DNA of 64,000 bases from Cloacibacterium sp046296655. Its GTDB lineage: Bacteria; Bacteroidota; Bacteroidia; Flavobacteriales; Weeksellaceae. The position numbers were made by a program, and so were the translations under genes. Each line of letters starts with the position of its first letter. The first letter of the stretch is position 1. Shown here piece by piece: positions 1 through 8,047 of the stretch. The notes under the pieces were generated by a model, which saw only the letters and a program-made list of their open reading frames with translations, had not been told where the DNA came from and did not search any database. Location: contig JBKBLE010000008.1 in assembly GCA_046296655.1 (NCBI GenBank), positions 1 to 64,000 of the forward strand, written 5' to 3'.

Positions 1-48
1 CAAGTCCTTGTCCCGATAACTATCGGGACGAGCCCAAGCTGGGCCACA
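1..48 (+). tRNA. Possible tRNA 3' end with a palindrome in the T-arm (partial)
   Basis: Bases 7-10 (CTTG) and 35-38 (CAAG) can form a T-stem. Bases 29-34 (CGAGCC) look like the second half of a T-loop, 39-45 (CTGGGCC) like a 3' acceptor strand, and 46 is a discriminator A. The expected GTT of the loop is replaced by an 18-base perfect palindrome at 11-28 (TCCCGATA/TATCGGGA). A strong terminator follows at once. The 5' half lies outside the window, so this is an inference. It could equally be a palindromic repeat next to a degraded tRNA. Confidence 0.3.
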
Positions 49-80
49 AAATCCTCAGAATTTCTGAGGATTTTGTTTTT
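48..80 (+). terminator. Rho-independent terminator
   Basis: A 13-bp hairpin (arms 48-60 and 62-74) is followed by a T-rich run. It ends whatever transcript enters from the left edge. Confidence 0.75.
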
Positions 81-105
81 TTAAAGAATAAAAATTTTTA
101 ACTTT

Positions 106-130
106 AATTGTAATAAAAATTGTTACAATT
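106..130 (+). promoter_or_regulatory. Operator-like palindrome before the Rrf2 gene
   Basis: The inverted repeat AATTGTAA-N9-TTACAATT lies 28 bases before the ATG. Its core TGTAA-N9-TTACA at 109-127, plus the following ATT, recurs before the next gene (587-608) with one base changed over 22 positions. The position overlaps where a -33 element would sit, which suggests autorepression. Confidence 0.6.
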
Positions 131-141
131 AAAAATTTACA

Positions 142-149
142 TATCTTTG
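142..149 (+). promoter_or_regulatory. -7 promoter element TATCTTTG
   Basis: Matches the Bacteroidota consensus TAnnTTTG and ends 8 bases before the ATG of the Rrf2 gene, implying a very short leader. Confidence 0.6.
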
Positions 150-157
150 CATCAGAA

Positions 158-568
158 ATGAACAATACTCGATTTTCCACAGCGCTTCATATTATGACTA
201 TTCTTGGCAGTAAACCAGAAGAATGGCATACTTCTGATTGGTTAGCTGGAAGCATCAATGTAAATCCTGTAATCGTAAGAAAAGAAATATCTGTACTTAG
301 AGAAGCAGGTTTGGTAGAAAGCAAAAAAGGCAAAGAAGGCGGTACTAGATTAGGGAAAAACCTCAACCAAATTACAATTGCCGAAATTTACAATGCCGTA
401 AAAAACTCAGAGGTTTTAGGAAAAAAAAATCTACATCCTAATCCACAATGTGAAGTAGGGAAGGTGATTAATCAGCATTTGGATCTTCTTTTTTCTGAAA
501 CAGATGAGATAGTGGTAAACTTCTTAAAAGAAAAATCTTTGAAAAATTTTATAGAACAATTCAAATAA
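158..568 (+). CDS. Rrf2 family transcriptional regulator (YwnA-like)
   Basis: The 136-residue protein has the winged-helix N-terminus typical of Rrf2 proteins (recognition region around 32-60, GLVESKKGKEGG wing) and the C-terminal NPQCEVG segment. It has one cysteine, not the three-cysteine cluster of iron-sulfur Rrf2 members such as IscR, so it probably senses something by a single thiol or a small ligand. It is followed by an NmrA-like reductase, the same pairing as ywnA-ywnB in Bacillus. Matching palindromes before both genes point to self-regulation and co-regulation. The physiological signal is unknown. Confidence 0.9.
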   Translation: MNNTRFSTALHIMTILGSKPEEWHTSDWLAGSINVNPVIVRKEISVLREAGLVESKKGKEGGTRLGKNLNQITIAEIYNAVKNSEVLGKKNLHPNPQCEVGKVINQHLDLLFSETDEIVVNFLKEKSLKNFIEQFK

Positions 569-586
569 AATTTTTTTAATCATAAA

Positions 587-608
587 TGTAATAAAAATTA
601 TTACAATT
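587..608 (+). promoter_or_regulatory. Second copy of the Rrf2 operator-like palindrome
   Basis: TGTAA-N9-TTACA plus flanking ATT matches the site at 109-130 at 21 of 22 positions. It lies 15 bases before the reductase ATG, so the regulator at 158-568 likely controls this gene too. Confidence 0.6.
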
Positions 609-622
609 TAAATTATAGAAAA

Positions 623-1276
623 ATGAAAAAAGTCGCAGTCATTGGTGCAACAGGTTTTGTAGGCACTAAAGTAGTAAAAGAATTAGCAAATAGAGGATAT
701 TCTGTAAATGCTTTGGCTAGAAATACTTCTAAAATCGAAGAATCAGAAAATGTAAAAGCAGTAAATGCAGATATTTATAATACCGCTGAATTATCAGAAA
801 TATTAAAAGGAAATGATGCGGTGATTAGCGCATTTGACCCAGGTTGGACGAATCCTAATATTTTCGAAGATTTCTTAAAAGGAGCAGAAAGCATAGAAAA
901 AGCGGTAGAAAAATCTGGTGTAAAAAGATTTATTGCTGTTGGTGGAGCAGGAAGTTTATACATTGCTGAAAACCTTCAATTAATAGATACTCCAGAATTT
1001 CCAGCGGAAATTAAACCAGGCGCAGAAGCAGCCAGACAATATTTAGAAATGATTAAAAAGAATGAGAATCTAGATTGGACATTCTTTTCTCCAGCCATAG
1101 AAATGCATCAAGGAACAGCAGGTGTAAGAAAAGGAACTTACAGAACGGCGCTAGAAAATCCTGTTTTTGATGAAGAGGGAAGAAGTGTACTTTCTGTAGA
1201 AGATGTAGCGGTAGCTTTGGTAGATGAATTAGAAAATAATCAGTTTGTGAGACAAAGATTTACAGCGGCTTATTAA
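623..1276 (+). CDS. NAD(P)-binding NmrA/SDR-a5 family oxidoreductase
   Basis: The 217-residue protein begins with a Rossmann fold (VIGATGFVGTKVVKEL, residues 5-20) and has the RNTSK segment that reads the NADP phosphate. The fold and length fit atypical short-chain dehydrogenases of the NmrA/YwnB group, which reduce or sense NAD(P)H rather than having one known substrate. It is probably controlled by the upstream Rrf2 protein. A role in redox or electrophile stress is an inference from that pairing. Confidence 0.88.
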   Translation: MKKVAVIGATGFVGTKVVKELANRGYSVNALARNTSKIEESENVKAVNADIYNTAELSEILKGNDAVISAFDPGWTNPNIFEDFLKGAESIEKAVEKSGVKRFIAVGGAGSLYIAENLQLIDTPEFPAEIKPGAEAARQYLEMIKKNENLDWTFFSPAIEMHQGTAGVRKGTYRTALENPVFDEEGRSVLSVEDVAVALVDELENNQFVRQRFTAAY

Positions 1277-1292
1277 TCCATTAAATATTTTG

Positions 1293-1320
1293 AAACTGAT
1301 TCACTAGAGTCAGTTTTTTT
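1293..1320 (+). terminator. Terminator after the reductase gene
   Basis: Hairpin arms AAACTGA (1293-1299) and TCAGTTT (1310-1316) with a run of seven T. Confidence 0.75.
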
Positions 1321-1462
1321 ATTGGTATTCGTCTCTTATTTCTTTACTTTTTGCAAAGCAAACTGGCGAAGAATTTTCATTGATAATGATTTCCTTCTTT
1401 TCCTTGGAATTCTTTTTTGTAGACTTCTGTTTGTCTTTTTTAGGAACTTTGTCTTATTTCAT
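1319..1462 (-). pseudogene. Small gene interrupted by an early stop codon
   Basis: On the minus strand ATG-AAA is followed by TAA (1454-1456), then 44 open codons in the same frame to a stop at 1319-1321. The open part is Lys-rich at first and ends SPVCFAKSKEIRDEYQ, which looks like coding sequence rather than chance. A near-consensus -7 element (TAACTTTA) lies just upstream. One CAA to TAA change would explain the break. Alternatively translation starts at a weak codon inside the frame. I do not recognise the family for certain. Confidence 0.4.
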
Positions 1463-1484
1463 GACCCAAAATTTTCACTAAAGT

Positions 1485-1519
1485 TAAATAAAAAAAGCAT
1501 CCAATCAAGTGGATGCTTT
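1485..1519 (-). terminator. Terminator of the M23 peptidase gene
   Basis: Arms AAAGCATCC (1494-1502) and GGATGCTTT (1511-1519), with the T-run on the minus strand. Confidence 0.75.
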
Positions 1520-1541
1520 CTTCAAATTTTATATTTCGATT

Positions 1542-2432
1542 TTATAAATTTAGAAATAATTTAGGGTTTACAGGTGTATTGTTCTTATGAACTTCGTAAT
1601 GTAAATGCGGACCAGTGCTTCTTCCGGAATTTCCAGATTGTGCAATTACTTCTCCTGCTTTTACACTTTGGTTGGCTTTTACATTAATTTTAGAAAGGTG
1701 TGCATAAAGCGTTGCTAAACCATTGCCATGACTGATGATTACACAATGTCCGTAACCACTTTTCTGACCTGCAAAAATCACTTTTCCAGTAGCAGTACAC
1801 ATTACATCGCTACCATAACTTACACCATAATCTATTCCTTTGTGGAATTGCATTTGGTCTTTTTCAGCAGGAGCTGCGTTTTTTGATGCTACATTAACGT
1901 TACTTTTGTTGATTACATTTCCAGCGCTGTCTTTTTCTATTTTTTCAGATGAAATAGCAAGAGGTCTTGCAGAAGCGAGTAGGATTTTCTTAGACGGAAT
2001 AGGATTTTTTCTCATCCCGAAATTAGAAGAAAGAAAACCATTGTTTACAGGATGTCCAACTGGAACTTGCTGTAAACGTTTTTCTAATTCTACAAGATAT
2101 TCAGAATATCTAGAACTTTGATTAGAAAGATAAACCGAACTAGATAAGCTGTCTCTAGAAAGTGCTTCTATGCTTAGATTAGAAGCGTTTTTTGCCTTTA
2201 AATAATTGTTGATTGTTCTTACTGCATTGTCTACAGCGGCTAAATCATTTTTTAATTTAAAGAAATCTAAGCTGTCTTTTTGGGTGTTAATTTTTACTAA
2301 ATTGACTTGATAGTTTTTGTCATCTTTTTCTGAATATAATTTTGCAATAACAAAACTTTGCAGAAGGATAACGAAAAGAAGCGCACCCATAAATAGCTGG
2401 ACATTCTTCTTTTTTATAAAAAATTTCTTCAT
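1542..2432 (-). CDS. M23 family metallopeptidase (LytM/DipM-like)
   Basis: The 296-residue protein has one N-terminal membrane anchor (about residues 13-32), a linker and a C-terminal M23 peptidase domain. Zinc-site motifs are visible as HKGID, LYAHL and GPHLHYEV. Such enzymes cut peptidoglycan cross-links in the periplasm or regulate amidases. The longer frame from 2471 starts at a TTG inside a -7 element (TAATTTTG, 2469-2476), so I chose the ATG at 2432 (MKKFFIKKKN). The gene stands alone with its own terminator. Confidence 0.92.
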   Translation of the reverse strand: MKKFFIKKKNVQLFMGALLFVILLQSFVIAKLYSEKDDKNYQVNLVKINTQKDSLDFFKLKNDLAAVDNAVRTINNYLKAKNASNLSIEALSRDSLSSSVYLSNQSSRYSEYLVELEKRLQQVPVGHPVNNGFLSSNFGMRKNPIPSKKILLASARPLAISSEKIEKDSAGNVINKSNVNVASKNAAPAEKDQMQFHKGIDYGVSYGSDVMCTATGKVIFAGQKSGYGHCVIISHGNGLATLYAHLSKINVKANQSVKAGEVIAQSGNSGRSTGPHLHYEVHKNNTPVNPKLFLNL

Positions 2433-2691
2433 TACTTTTTTTCTCAGTTTTTCAATTTTTAGCGACGCCAAAATTAATTAAAATATTTTAAATCAATGTT
2501 TTTGCTCATCCAAAAACGATGAATTATGATAAAAATTATGCCAAAGTATTGTTAATAAAAGTATAAATTTGTTAAAAATAATGGATTATTATTGCTTTTA
2601 TTATACTTGAAACTCAGTAGGTAAAGTCAATCTGTGAAATCTATTTTTGTTAATAGGATTTTTTTAAGGTTTAGCTTCTCACTATAATTTG

Positions 2692-2699
2692 TATCTTTG
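2692..2699 (+). promoter_or_regulatory. -7 element TATCTTTG for gpsA
   Basis: Lies inside the longest open frame (TTG at 2689) and 22 bases before the ATG at 2722, so it decides the start. Confidence 0.6.
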
Positions 2700-2721
2700 T
2701 TTTTCTACCAAATTTTTTAAA

Positions 2722-3732
2722 ATGGCTAAAAAGAAAGGCAAAACATTGCCAACTGTTGGGGTTGTAGGAAGCGGCAGTTTCGCTACGGCAATTGTAAAAA
2801 TGCTATTAGAAAATGTGAAATTTGTGCATTGGTGCGTAAGAAATGAGTTTGTAAAAGGAGCTCTAGAATTGCGCGGTCATAATCCTAATTACCTTACTGC
2901 GGTTGCTTTTGATGTAAAAAAACTGAAAATCACTACAGATATTAATGAATTGGTTTCTGCGTGTGATATCATTGTTCTGGCAACTCCTTCTATCTATCTT
3001 GCAGATGCAATAGAAAAAATGACTTGCGATTACGAAGGAAAATTATTCGTTTCTGCAATCAAAGGGATTGTTCCTAAACATAATGATGTAGTAGCACATT
3101 ATTTAAGAGATGTTTTTAAAATTGGTTTCAGAAGTCAAGCGGTAATTGCAGGACCTTGTCATGCAGAAGAAGTAGCGATGGAAAGATTGTCTTATCTTAC
3201 CATTGCAGCAGCAGAAAAAGAACATATTGATGCGCTTAGAGAACTTTTTACTTCGGATTATATTAAGGTAAGCTGTTCCACAGATATTCTAGGCAATGAA
3301 TACAGTGCTATTCTTAAAAATATTTATGCTATTGCAGCAGGAATTGCAAGTGGATTAGGTTATGGTGATAACTTTAATGCGGTTTTGGTTTCTAATGCAA
3401 TTAGAGAAATGGAATTGTTTTTAGATGCAATCTATCCAGAGCACAGAGAAGTGAATGATAGTGCATATTTGGGAGATTTATTGGTAACTGCTTATTCGCT
3501 TTTTTCTAGAAATAGAAATTTAGGAAATCTTATCGGTAAAGGATACACTGTGAAATCTGCGGTACAATCTATGAGCATGGTTGCAGAAGGTTATTACGCC
3601 ACTCGCGGAATTTACGAAATTGCTTACGAAAAGAAACTGAAAACGCCAATCATCAACACAGTTTTCAGTATTTTATATGAAGGAAAAGATGCCGAAAAAC
3701 AATTTAAAAAATTAACGGAAAAATTAACGTAA
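2722..3732 (+). CDS. gpsA: NAD(P)H-dependent glycerol-3-phosphate dehydrogenase
   Basis: The 336-residue enzyme reduces dihydroxyacetone phosphate to sn-glycerol 3-phosphate for membrane lipid synthesis. The N-terminal dinucleotide fold is visible as VGVVGSGSFATAI, with SAIKGI and the lysine-containing ILKNIYAIAAGIASGLGYGDN of the C-terminal catalytic domain. Length is normal for GpsA. The longer frame begins at a TTG upstream of the promoter element, so the ATG at 2722 (MAKKKGK) is preferred. The peptidase gene downstream is 73 bases away and may be co-transcribed. Confidence 0.95.
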   Translation: MAKKKGKTLPTVGVVGSGSFATAIVKMLLENVKFVHWCVRNEFVKGALELRGHNPNYLTAVAFDVKKLKITTDINELVSACDIIVLATPSIYLADAIEKMTCDYEGKLFVSAIKGIVPKHNDVVAHYLRDVFKIGFRSQAVIAGPCHAEEVAMERLSYLTIAAAEKEHIDALRELFTSDYIKVSCSTDILGNEYSAILKNIYAIAAGIASGLGYGDNFNAVLVSNAIREMELFLDAIYPEHREVNDSAYLGDLLVTAYSLFSRNRNLGNLIGKGYTVKSAVQSMSMVAEGYYATRGIYEIAYEKKLKTPIINTVFSILYEGKDAEKQFKKLTEKLT

Positions 3733-3805
3733 AATTAATGATGCTAAAGCCTTATCGCTTTTTTCAAAATTCATTAACTTAACCACACTTTCTAATTTTC
3801 ATACA

Positions 3806-5104
3806 ATGACAACTAAATACGAACAAATTTCTAGTTCACTTTTTATCAAAAATCGTAAAAAGTTTGTAGAAAAAATGCAGCCTAATTCTTTGGCTATTTT
3901 TAATTCTAATGACATCTATCCGATAAGTTCAGACTCTACAATGCCTTTTGCGCAGCACAGAGATATTTTTTATCTGAGCGGAGTAGACCAAGAAGAAAGC
4001 ATTTTGTTGATTTTTCCAGATGCTTACAATGAAGAACACCGCGAAATTCTTTTCTTAAGAGAAACCAATGAACATATTGCTATTTGGGAAGGCGAAAAAT
4101 TGACCAAAGAAAAAGCAACTGAAGTTTCTGGAGTGAAAACAGTGCTTTGGTTATCAGATTTTGATAGAATTTTCTACAATCTGATGAACGAAGCCGAGAG
4201 TATTTATCTCAATAGAAACGAGCATTATAGGGCGGTTTTGGAAGTACAAACTCGAGAAGACAGATTTATCGAAAGAGTAAAAAGGGAGTTTCCACTTCAT
4301 AAAATTTTAAGAAGTAATCCTATTCTTCAGCATTTGAGAAGTATCAAAGAACCAGAAGAAATAGAATTAATACAAAAAGCGTGTAACATTACCGAAAAAG
4401 GGGTGAGAAGATTGCTTTCTTTCGTGAAACCAGGAGTTTGGGAATATGAAATTGAAGCAGAACTCATGCACGAATTTTTGAGAAATAGAAGTAAAGGTTT
4501 TGCCTATACACCAATTATTGCAAGTGGCGAAAACGCAAATGTACTGCACTATATTGCCAATAATATGCAATGTAAAGATGGAGATGTAATTTTATTAGAT
4601 GTAGGTGCAGAATATGCTAATTATTCATCTGATCTTACCAGAATGATTCCTGTGAATGGTAAATTTACAGCGAGACAAAAAGAGATTTATAATGCAGTTT
4701 TAGACATGAAAAACTTTGCGACTTCCCTTTTAGTTCCTGGAAATAACTGGTATGATTATCATAAAGAATGTGGAGAGTTTTACACATCTAAATTTTTAGA
4801 ATTAGGACTTCTTGACAAAGCTGATGTTCAGAACCAAGATAAAAATTGGCCAGCTTACAAAAAATATATGATGCACGGAACGTCTCACCATTTAGGTCTT
4901 GATACCCATGATTACGGAATTCTTAAAGATAAATTTGTGGAAAATATGGTGTTTACTGTAGAGCCGGGAATTTATCTTCCTGCAGAAGGTTTCGGGGTGA
5001 GAATAGAAGATGATTTGGTCATTCAGAATTCTGGTCCTGCTTTTAATCTGATGAAAAACATTCCAATTGAAGTAGAAGAAATAGAAGAATTGATGAATTC
5101 TTAA
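3806..5104 (+). CDS. pepP: Xaa-Pro aminopeptidase (aminopeptidase P, M24B)
   Basis: The 432-residue protein has the aminopeptidase P N-terminal domain (about 1-140) and a C-terminal pita-bread domain. The five metal ligands can be seen: Asp in LLDVGAEY, Asp in SSDLTR, His in HGTSHHLGLD, Glu in TVEPGIYL and Glu in RIEDD. It removes N-terminal residues preceding proline in the cytoplasm. Length matches the family. Confidence 0.93.
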   Translation: MTTKYEQISSSLFIKNRKKFVEKMQPNSLAIFNSNDIYPISSDSTMPFAQHRDIFYLSGVDQEESILLIFPDAYNEEHREILFLRETNEHIAIWEGEKLTKEKATEVSGVKTVLWLSDFDRIFYNLMNEAESIYLNRNEHYRAVLEVQTREDRFIERVKREFPLHKILRSNPILQHLRSIKEPEEIELIQKACNITEKGVRRLLSFVKPGVWEYEIEAELMHEFLRNRSKGFAYTPIIASGENANVLHYIANNMQCKDGDVILLDVGAEYANYSSDLTRMIPVNGKFTARQKEIYNAVLDMKNFATSLLVPGNNWYDYHKECGEFYTSKFLELGLLDKADVQNQDKNWPAYKKYMMHGTSHHLGLDTHDYGILKDKFVENMVFTVEPGIYLPAEGFGVRIEDDLVIQNSGPAFNLMKNIPIEVEEIEELMNS

Positions 5105-5111
5105 ATAATAA

Positions 5112-5143
5112 AAAGGTGTTTCTAAGTCAGAAACACCTTTTTT
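5112..5143. terminator. Bidirectional terminator between pepP and an esterase
   Basis: AAGGTGTTTCT/AGAAACACCTT hairpin with A-run before and T-run after, serving both convergent genes. Confidence 0.8.
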
Positions 5144-5775
5144 TATGATTTAAAGAAGTTAATTAAATCCATGTAATTTTTTTGATTCACGCCATGTCCG
5201 TTCATGTATTCTCTGAAAGTGAAAAATGCACCCAGTTCATACAAGAAATCTGCTGCTTTTCTTCCCCATTCTAGTGGAATTACGGCATCTTCGGTTCCGT
5301 GAGAAATAAAAAATCTAAGATGCTGAATCTCTTTTTTGCCTTTAATGTTTTTAAGGATTTTTGGTTCTGGATAAGCACTTAAACAAGCGATTTTCTGAAA
5401 ATATTCCGGGTAAGTAAGCGTCATAGCATACGTAAGAATTCCGCCTTGCGAAAATCCCATAATATTGGTTTTTCCTTCTAACTGATAATGATGTTTTAGG
5501 TTGTCAATAGATTTCATAATCGCTTTCATAGAATATACCGCCTGTTCTACATCTATAAATTTTTCAGCATCGTTAAAATCAATGTCATACCAAGAAAAAC
5601 CATTGTAGTCGGTCATTTTTGGAGCTCTATAACTCACGATAATCCAATCTTCTGGCAAATCATGACGAAAAGAAAATAAATCCTCTTCATTACTTCCATA
5701 ACCATGAATCATCACCAAAAGTTGAGTGTTTGGTGTAATATTTTCGGGTTCTCTTACGATAAATTGTAAATCCAT
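5143..5775 (-). CDS. Alpha/beta hydrolase (phospholipase/carboxylesterase family)
   Basis: The 210-residue protein has the oxyanion segment MIHGYGSNEEDL, the nucleophile elbow GFSQGG, Asp in HGTEDAVIP and His in NGHGVN. It resembles the small bacterial esterases of the carboxylesterase/phospholipase group. The longer frame to 5895 begins with TTG and covers repeat DNA, so the ATG at 5775 (MDLQF) is chosen. A perfect TATCTTTG (5780-5787) ends only four bases before it, implying a leaderless transcript. The substrate is unknown. Confidence 0.85.
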   Translation of the reverse strand: MDLQFIVREPENITPNTQLLVMIHGYGSNEEDLFSFRHDLPEDWIIVSYRAPKMTDYNGFSWYDIDFNDAEKFIDVEQAVYSMKAIMKSIDNLKHHYQLEGKTNIMGFSQGGILTYAMTLTYPEYFQKIACLSAYPEPKILKNIKGKKEIQHLRFFISHGTEDAVIPLEWGRKAADFLYELGAFFTFREYMNGHGVNQKNYMDLINFFKS

Positions 5776-5779
5776 ATTG

Positions 5780-5787
5780 CAAAGATA
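5780..5787 (-). promoter_or_regulatory. -7 element TATCTTTG almost touching the start codon
   Basis: Only CAAT separates it from the ATG at 5775, so transcription should begin at or within a base or two of the start codon. Confidence 0.5.
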
Positions 5788-5847
5788 ATTTTTTAAAATT
5801 TGATTAGGAGCAAGACGTTTTGTAAATTCTTTCAAATTCAGTCCAGC

Positions 5848-5908
5848 TTTCCGCTGCAATCTTTTTTTTAAGAAAAAAAAGGATTTCCGCTGCAATCTGG
5901 GCTATAAA
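5848..5908. repeat. Palindromic interspersed element with paired TTTCCGCTGCAATC
   Basis: TTTCCGCTGCAATC occurs at 5848-5861 and 5884-5897, separated by a CTTTTTTTTAAGAAAAAAAAG hairpin-like stretch, and ends in GGGCTATAAA. A degraded relative lies near 16705-16833, which also ends AGGGCTATAAA. It is noncoding and fills part of the 358-base gap 5776-6133. Confidence 0.55.
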
Positions 5909-5950
5909 TTGGCTTCCGTTTCTTTTCACTTTACCAATATTTTGCCAAAT

Positions 5951-5977
5951 AAAAAAAACTGACACAAGGTCAGTTTT
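5951..5977 (-). terminator. Terminator of the methionine gamma-lyase-like gene
   Basis: AAAACTGAC (5955-5963) pairs with GTCAGTTTT (5969-5977); the T-run is on the minus strand. Confidence 0.65.
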
Positions 5978-6024
5978 ATAAATTATCAAAATTATTTTTT
6001 TTTGAAAAATGAATGAAGATGGAC

Positions 6025-6093
6025 ATTGCGTTCCTACGGAACGCAATCAATATATGGCAAAAGTTTTTACACACATCACGTTCCTACGGAACG
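6025..6093. repeat. Two CGTTCCTACGGAACG palindromes
   Basis: ATTGCGTTCC-TA-CGGAACGCAAT at 6025-6046 and CGTTCC-TAC-GGAACG at 6079-6093. A stretch rich in CATCACCA follows at 6094-6137. A related CACGTTCCTAC remnant lies near 10470. No gene is visible here. Confidence 0.6.
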
Positions 6094-6133
6094 AAAAATC
6101 ACCAAATCATCACATCACCACATCATCAAATTA

Positions 6134-7339
6134 TCACCTCAAAATCCCCACTTTCACCATACAAGCTTTCATCTTTTGGTAAGTTCTTTCAATGTCATGG
6201 TCTAAGCCAATTGAAAATCTAATCAATCCATCAGAAAGTCCCATAGAAATTCTCTCTTCTTCCGGAATTTCAGATGAGGTAGAACTTCCGCTGCAAGAGA
6301 ATAATGTTTTATAAAAACCTAAACTTACGGCAAGGTAACCCAAGTTTTCCTGTTGCATCATTTCCATTAATTCATTGGCTTTGTCTACGGTTCCAGCGTC
6401 TAAAGTTAATAAACCACCAAAACCATATTCTTGGTGCATCATAGATTTCATAAGTTCATGATTTCTGTGGGATTCTAAACCAGGATAATTTACTTTCAGA
6501 CCATCTTTTTCGAATTTTTCAGCGAGATACATTGCATTTTCGCTGTGTTTTTTCATTCTGATATGCAAAGTTCTTAAGTTTTTCAAAATACTTGCCGAGC
6601 GAAAACTGTCCATAGTTGGACCGAGAAGCATGCAACTTCCGTTATTTACATTTTTAGTATCGTCTATAAATTGTTGAGAAGCGCAATAAACGCCGCCAAC
6701 TGTGTCGCTGCTTCCGTTGATGAATTTCGTTAAACTGTGAATCACAATGTCTGCACCTAAATGTATTGGCGAAATCTGCAATGGAGAAAACGTATTGTCT
6801 ACAATTAATTTTAAATTGTGTTTTTTACAGATTTCAGACAGTTTTCTCAAGTCTGCTACTTCTAATAAAGGATTGCTCACGCTTTCGCAATAAATCACCT
6901 TTGTATTAGGTTTGATGGCGTTTTCTATCGCTTCAAAATTATTAATGTCTACAAAGCTTGTCTCAATGTTAAAAGGAGGCAGGAAGTTTTTCAAAAACGC
7001 GTAAGTTCCACCATAAATCGTTCTTGCTGAAACAATGTGGTCACCACTTTTACAGATTTGAAGTAGAGTAGAAGTAATTGCGCCCATTCCAGATGCAGTA
7101 ACATTCGCTGCTTCTGTTCCTTCCATTTTTGCTAAAGCTTGTGCTAAATATAAATTCATCGGAGATGAATGTCTGGAATACAAATAGCAACCTTCTGCAT
7201 TGCCTTCGAAAGTATCGAACATGGTTTTTGCAGATAAAAAAGTATAAGTGGAACTGTCAGAAATTGAAGGATTTACACCACCGAATTCCCCAAAATATTG
7301 TAAGTCTTGAATTGCATTTGCTGCATCGAAATTTTCCAT
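6134..7339 (-). CDS. PLP-dependent trans-sulfuration family enzyme, probably methionine gamma-lyase
   Basis: The 401-residue protein shows the Cys/Met metabolism PLP fold: SRHSSPMN, GMGAITSTLLQ, the VDNTFSPLQISPIHLGADIVIHS block and the PLP lysine in SLTKFINGSSD. Members include methionine gamma-lyase, cystathionine gamma-synthase and related enzymes. A divergent Lrp/AsnC regulator follows, as mdeR pairs with mdeA in Pseudomonas, so methionine breakdown to methanethiol, ammonia and 2-oxobutyrate is the best inference. Cystathionine gamma-synthase remains possible. Confidence 0.88.
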   Translation of the reverse strand: MENFDAANAIQDLQYFGEFGGVNPSISDSSTYTFLSAKTMFDTFEGNAEGCYLYSRHSSPMNLYLAQALAKMEGTEAANVTASGMGAITSTLLQICKSGDHIVSARTIYGGTYAFLKNFLPPFNIETSFVDINNFEAIENAIKPNTKVIYCESVSNPLLEVADLRKLSEICKKHNLKLIVDNTFSPLQISPIHLGADIVIHSLTKFINGSSDTVGGVYCASQQFIDDTKNVNNGSCMLLGPTMDSFRSASILKNLRTLHIRMKKHSENAMYLAEKFEKDGLKVNYPGLESHRNHELMKSMMHQEYGFGGLLTLDAGTVDKANELMEMMQQENLGYLAVSLGFYKTLFSCSGSSTSSEIPEEERISMGLSDGLIRFSIGLDHDIERTYQKMKACMVKVGILR

Positions 7340-7369
7340 TTTTTATTTATTTAGAATGATGATTTTAAT

Positions 7370-7455
7370 TATGTCATTCTGAACGAAATAAAATGTAGTG
7401 AAGAATCTTTTTTAGTGGATTCTTCATTTTGCTTCGCTTCATTCAGAATGACATA
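7370..7455. repeat. Interspersed palindrome with 14-bp arms
   Basis: Arms TATGTCATTCTGAA (7370-7383) and TTCAGAATGACATA (7442-7455) enclose a weaker inner GAAGAATC/GATTCTTC stem. It lies in the divergent intergenic region. A fragment of the same type (GTCATTCTGAAAGAATC) is at about 62031-62048. Confidence 0.6.
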
Positions 7456-7547
7456 AATTTGAACATTTTCCAACTTTTTTACAATGATTATTTTTGATTA
7501 TAGAAAATAAATCTGCTAAATTTAAAATTAATAGAAAAATTTATGAT

Positions 7548-7555
7548 TATATTTG
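7548..7555 (+). promoter_or_regulatory. -7 element TATATTTG for the Lrp gene
   Basis: Matches TAnnTTTG, 31 bases before the ATG. Confidence 0.5.
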
Positions 7556-7586
7556 ATTTTTGTGAACTTTTGCCAAAAAATAATCT

Positions 7587-8045
7587 ATGGAACTCGACTC
7601 AATTGATAAAAAATTGCTCTACTTTCTTCAGGAAGATAGCAAACAAACAACTAAAGAATTGTCTCACAAGTTAGATTTGTCTGTGACAGCAGTTTATGAG
7701 CGCATCAAAAAATTAGAAAAACAAGGCGTCATTTCTAAATATGTGGCGCTGATTGATAAACATAAAGTGGAGAAAAATTTCATCGTGCTCTGTCATGTGA
7801 AATTAACACAACACAAAAAAGAATACGTGTTACAGTTTGAAAAAGAAATTATGACTTTGCCAGAAGTAACGGAATGTTTCCACGTGAGTGGCGATTACGA
7901 TTACATCTTAAAAATCTGTGTAAAAAACATGGAAGAATACCGAGATTTTATGGTTAAAAAACTCACAACTTTACAACATATCGGCTCTACACACAGTTCA
8001 TTTATGATTGCCGAAGTGAAAAATACCACCACGATTGAGGTGTAG
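7587..8045 (+). CDS. Lrp/AsnC family transcriptional regulator
   Basis: The 152-residue protein has the N-terminal helix-turn-helix (LDSIDKKLLYFLQEDSKQTTKELSHKL, recognition helix near 32-45) and the C-terminal RAM ligand-binding domain (CFHVSGDYDYILKI). It is divergent from the methionine gamma-lyase-like gene and probably controls it in response to an amino acid. Length is normal for the family. Confidence 0.93.
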   Translation: MELDSIDKKLLYFLQEDSKQTTKELSHKLDLSVTAVYERIKKLEKQGVISKYVALIDKHKVEKNFIVLCHVKLTQHKKEYVLQFEKEIMTLPEVTECFHVSGDYDYILKICVKNMEEYRDFMVKKLTTLQHIGSTHSSFMIAEVKNTTTIEV

Positions 8046-8047
8046 AA

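Noticed and set aside
1322..1564. 80-codon plus-strand frame after the reductase
   Set aside because: It runs through a terminator and opposite a better minus-strand small-gene candidate; composition is unlike a protein (mostly Phe/Leu from AT-rich DNA).
3720..3805. Possible second promoter for pepP
   Set aside because: No TAnnTTTG match in the 73-base gap; co-transcription with gpsA is simpler.
6013..6222. 69-codon frame over CGTTCC palindromes
   Set aside because: It consists of repeat sequence and then overlaps the 3' end of the lyase gene.
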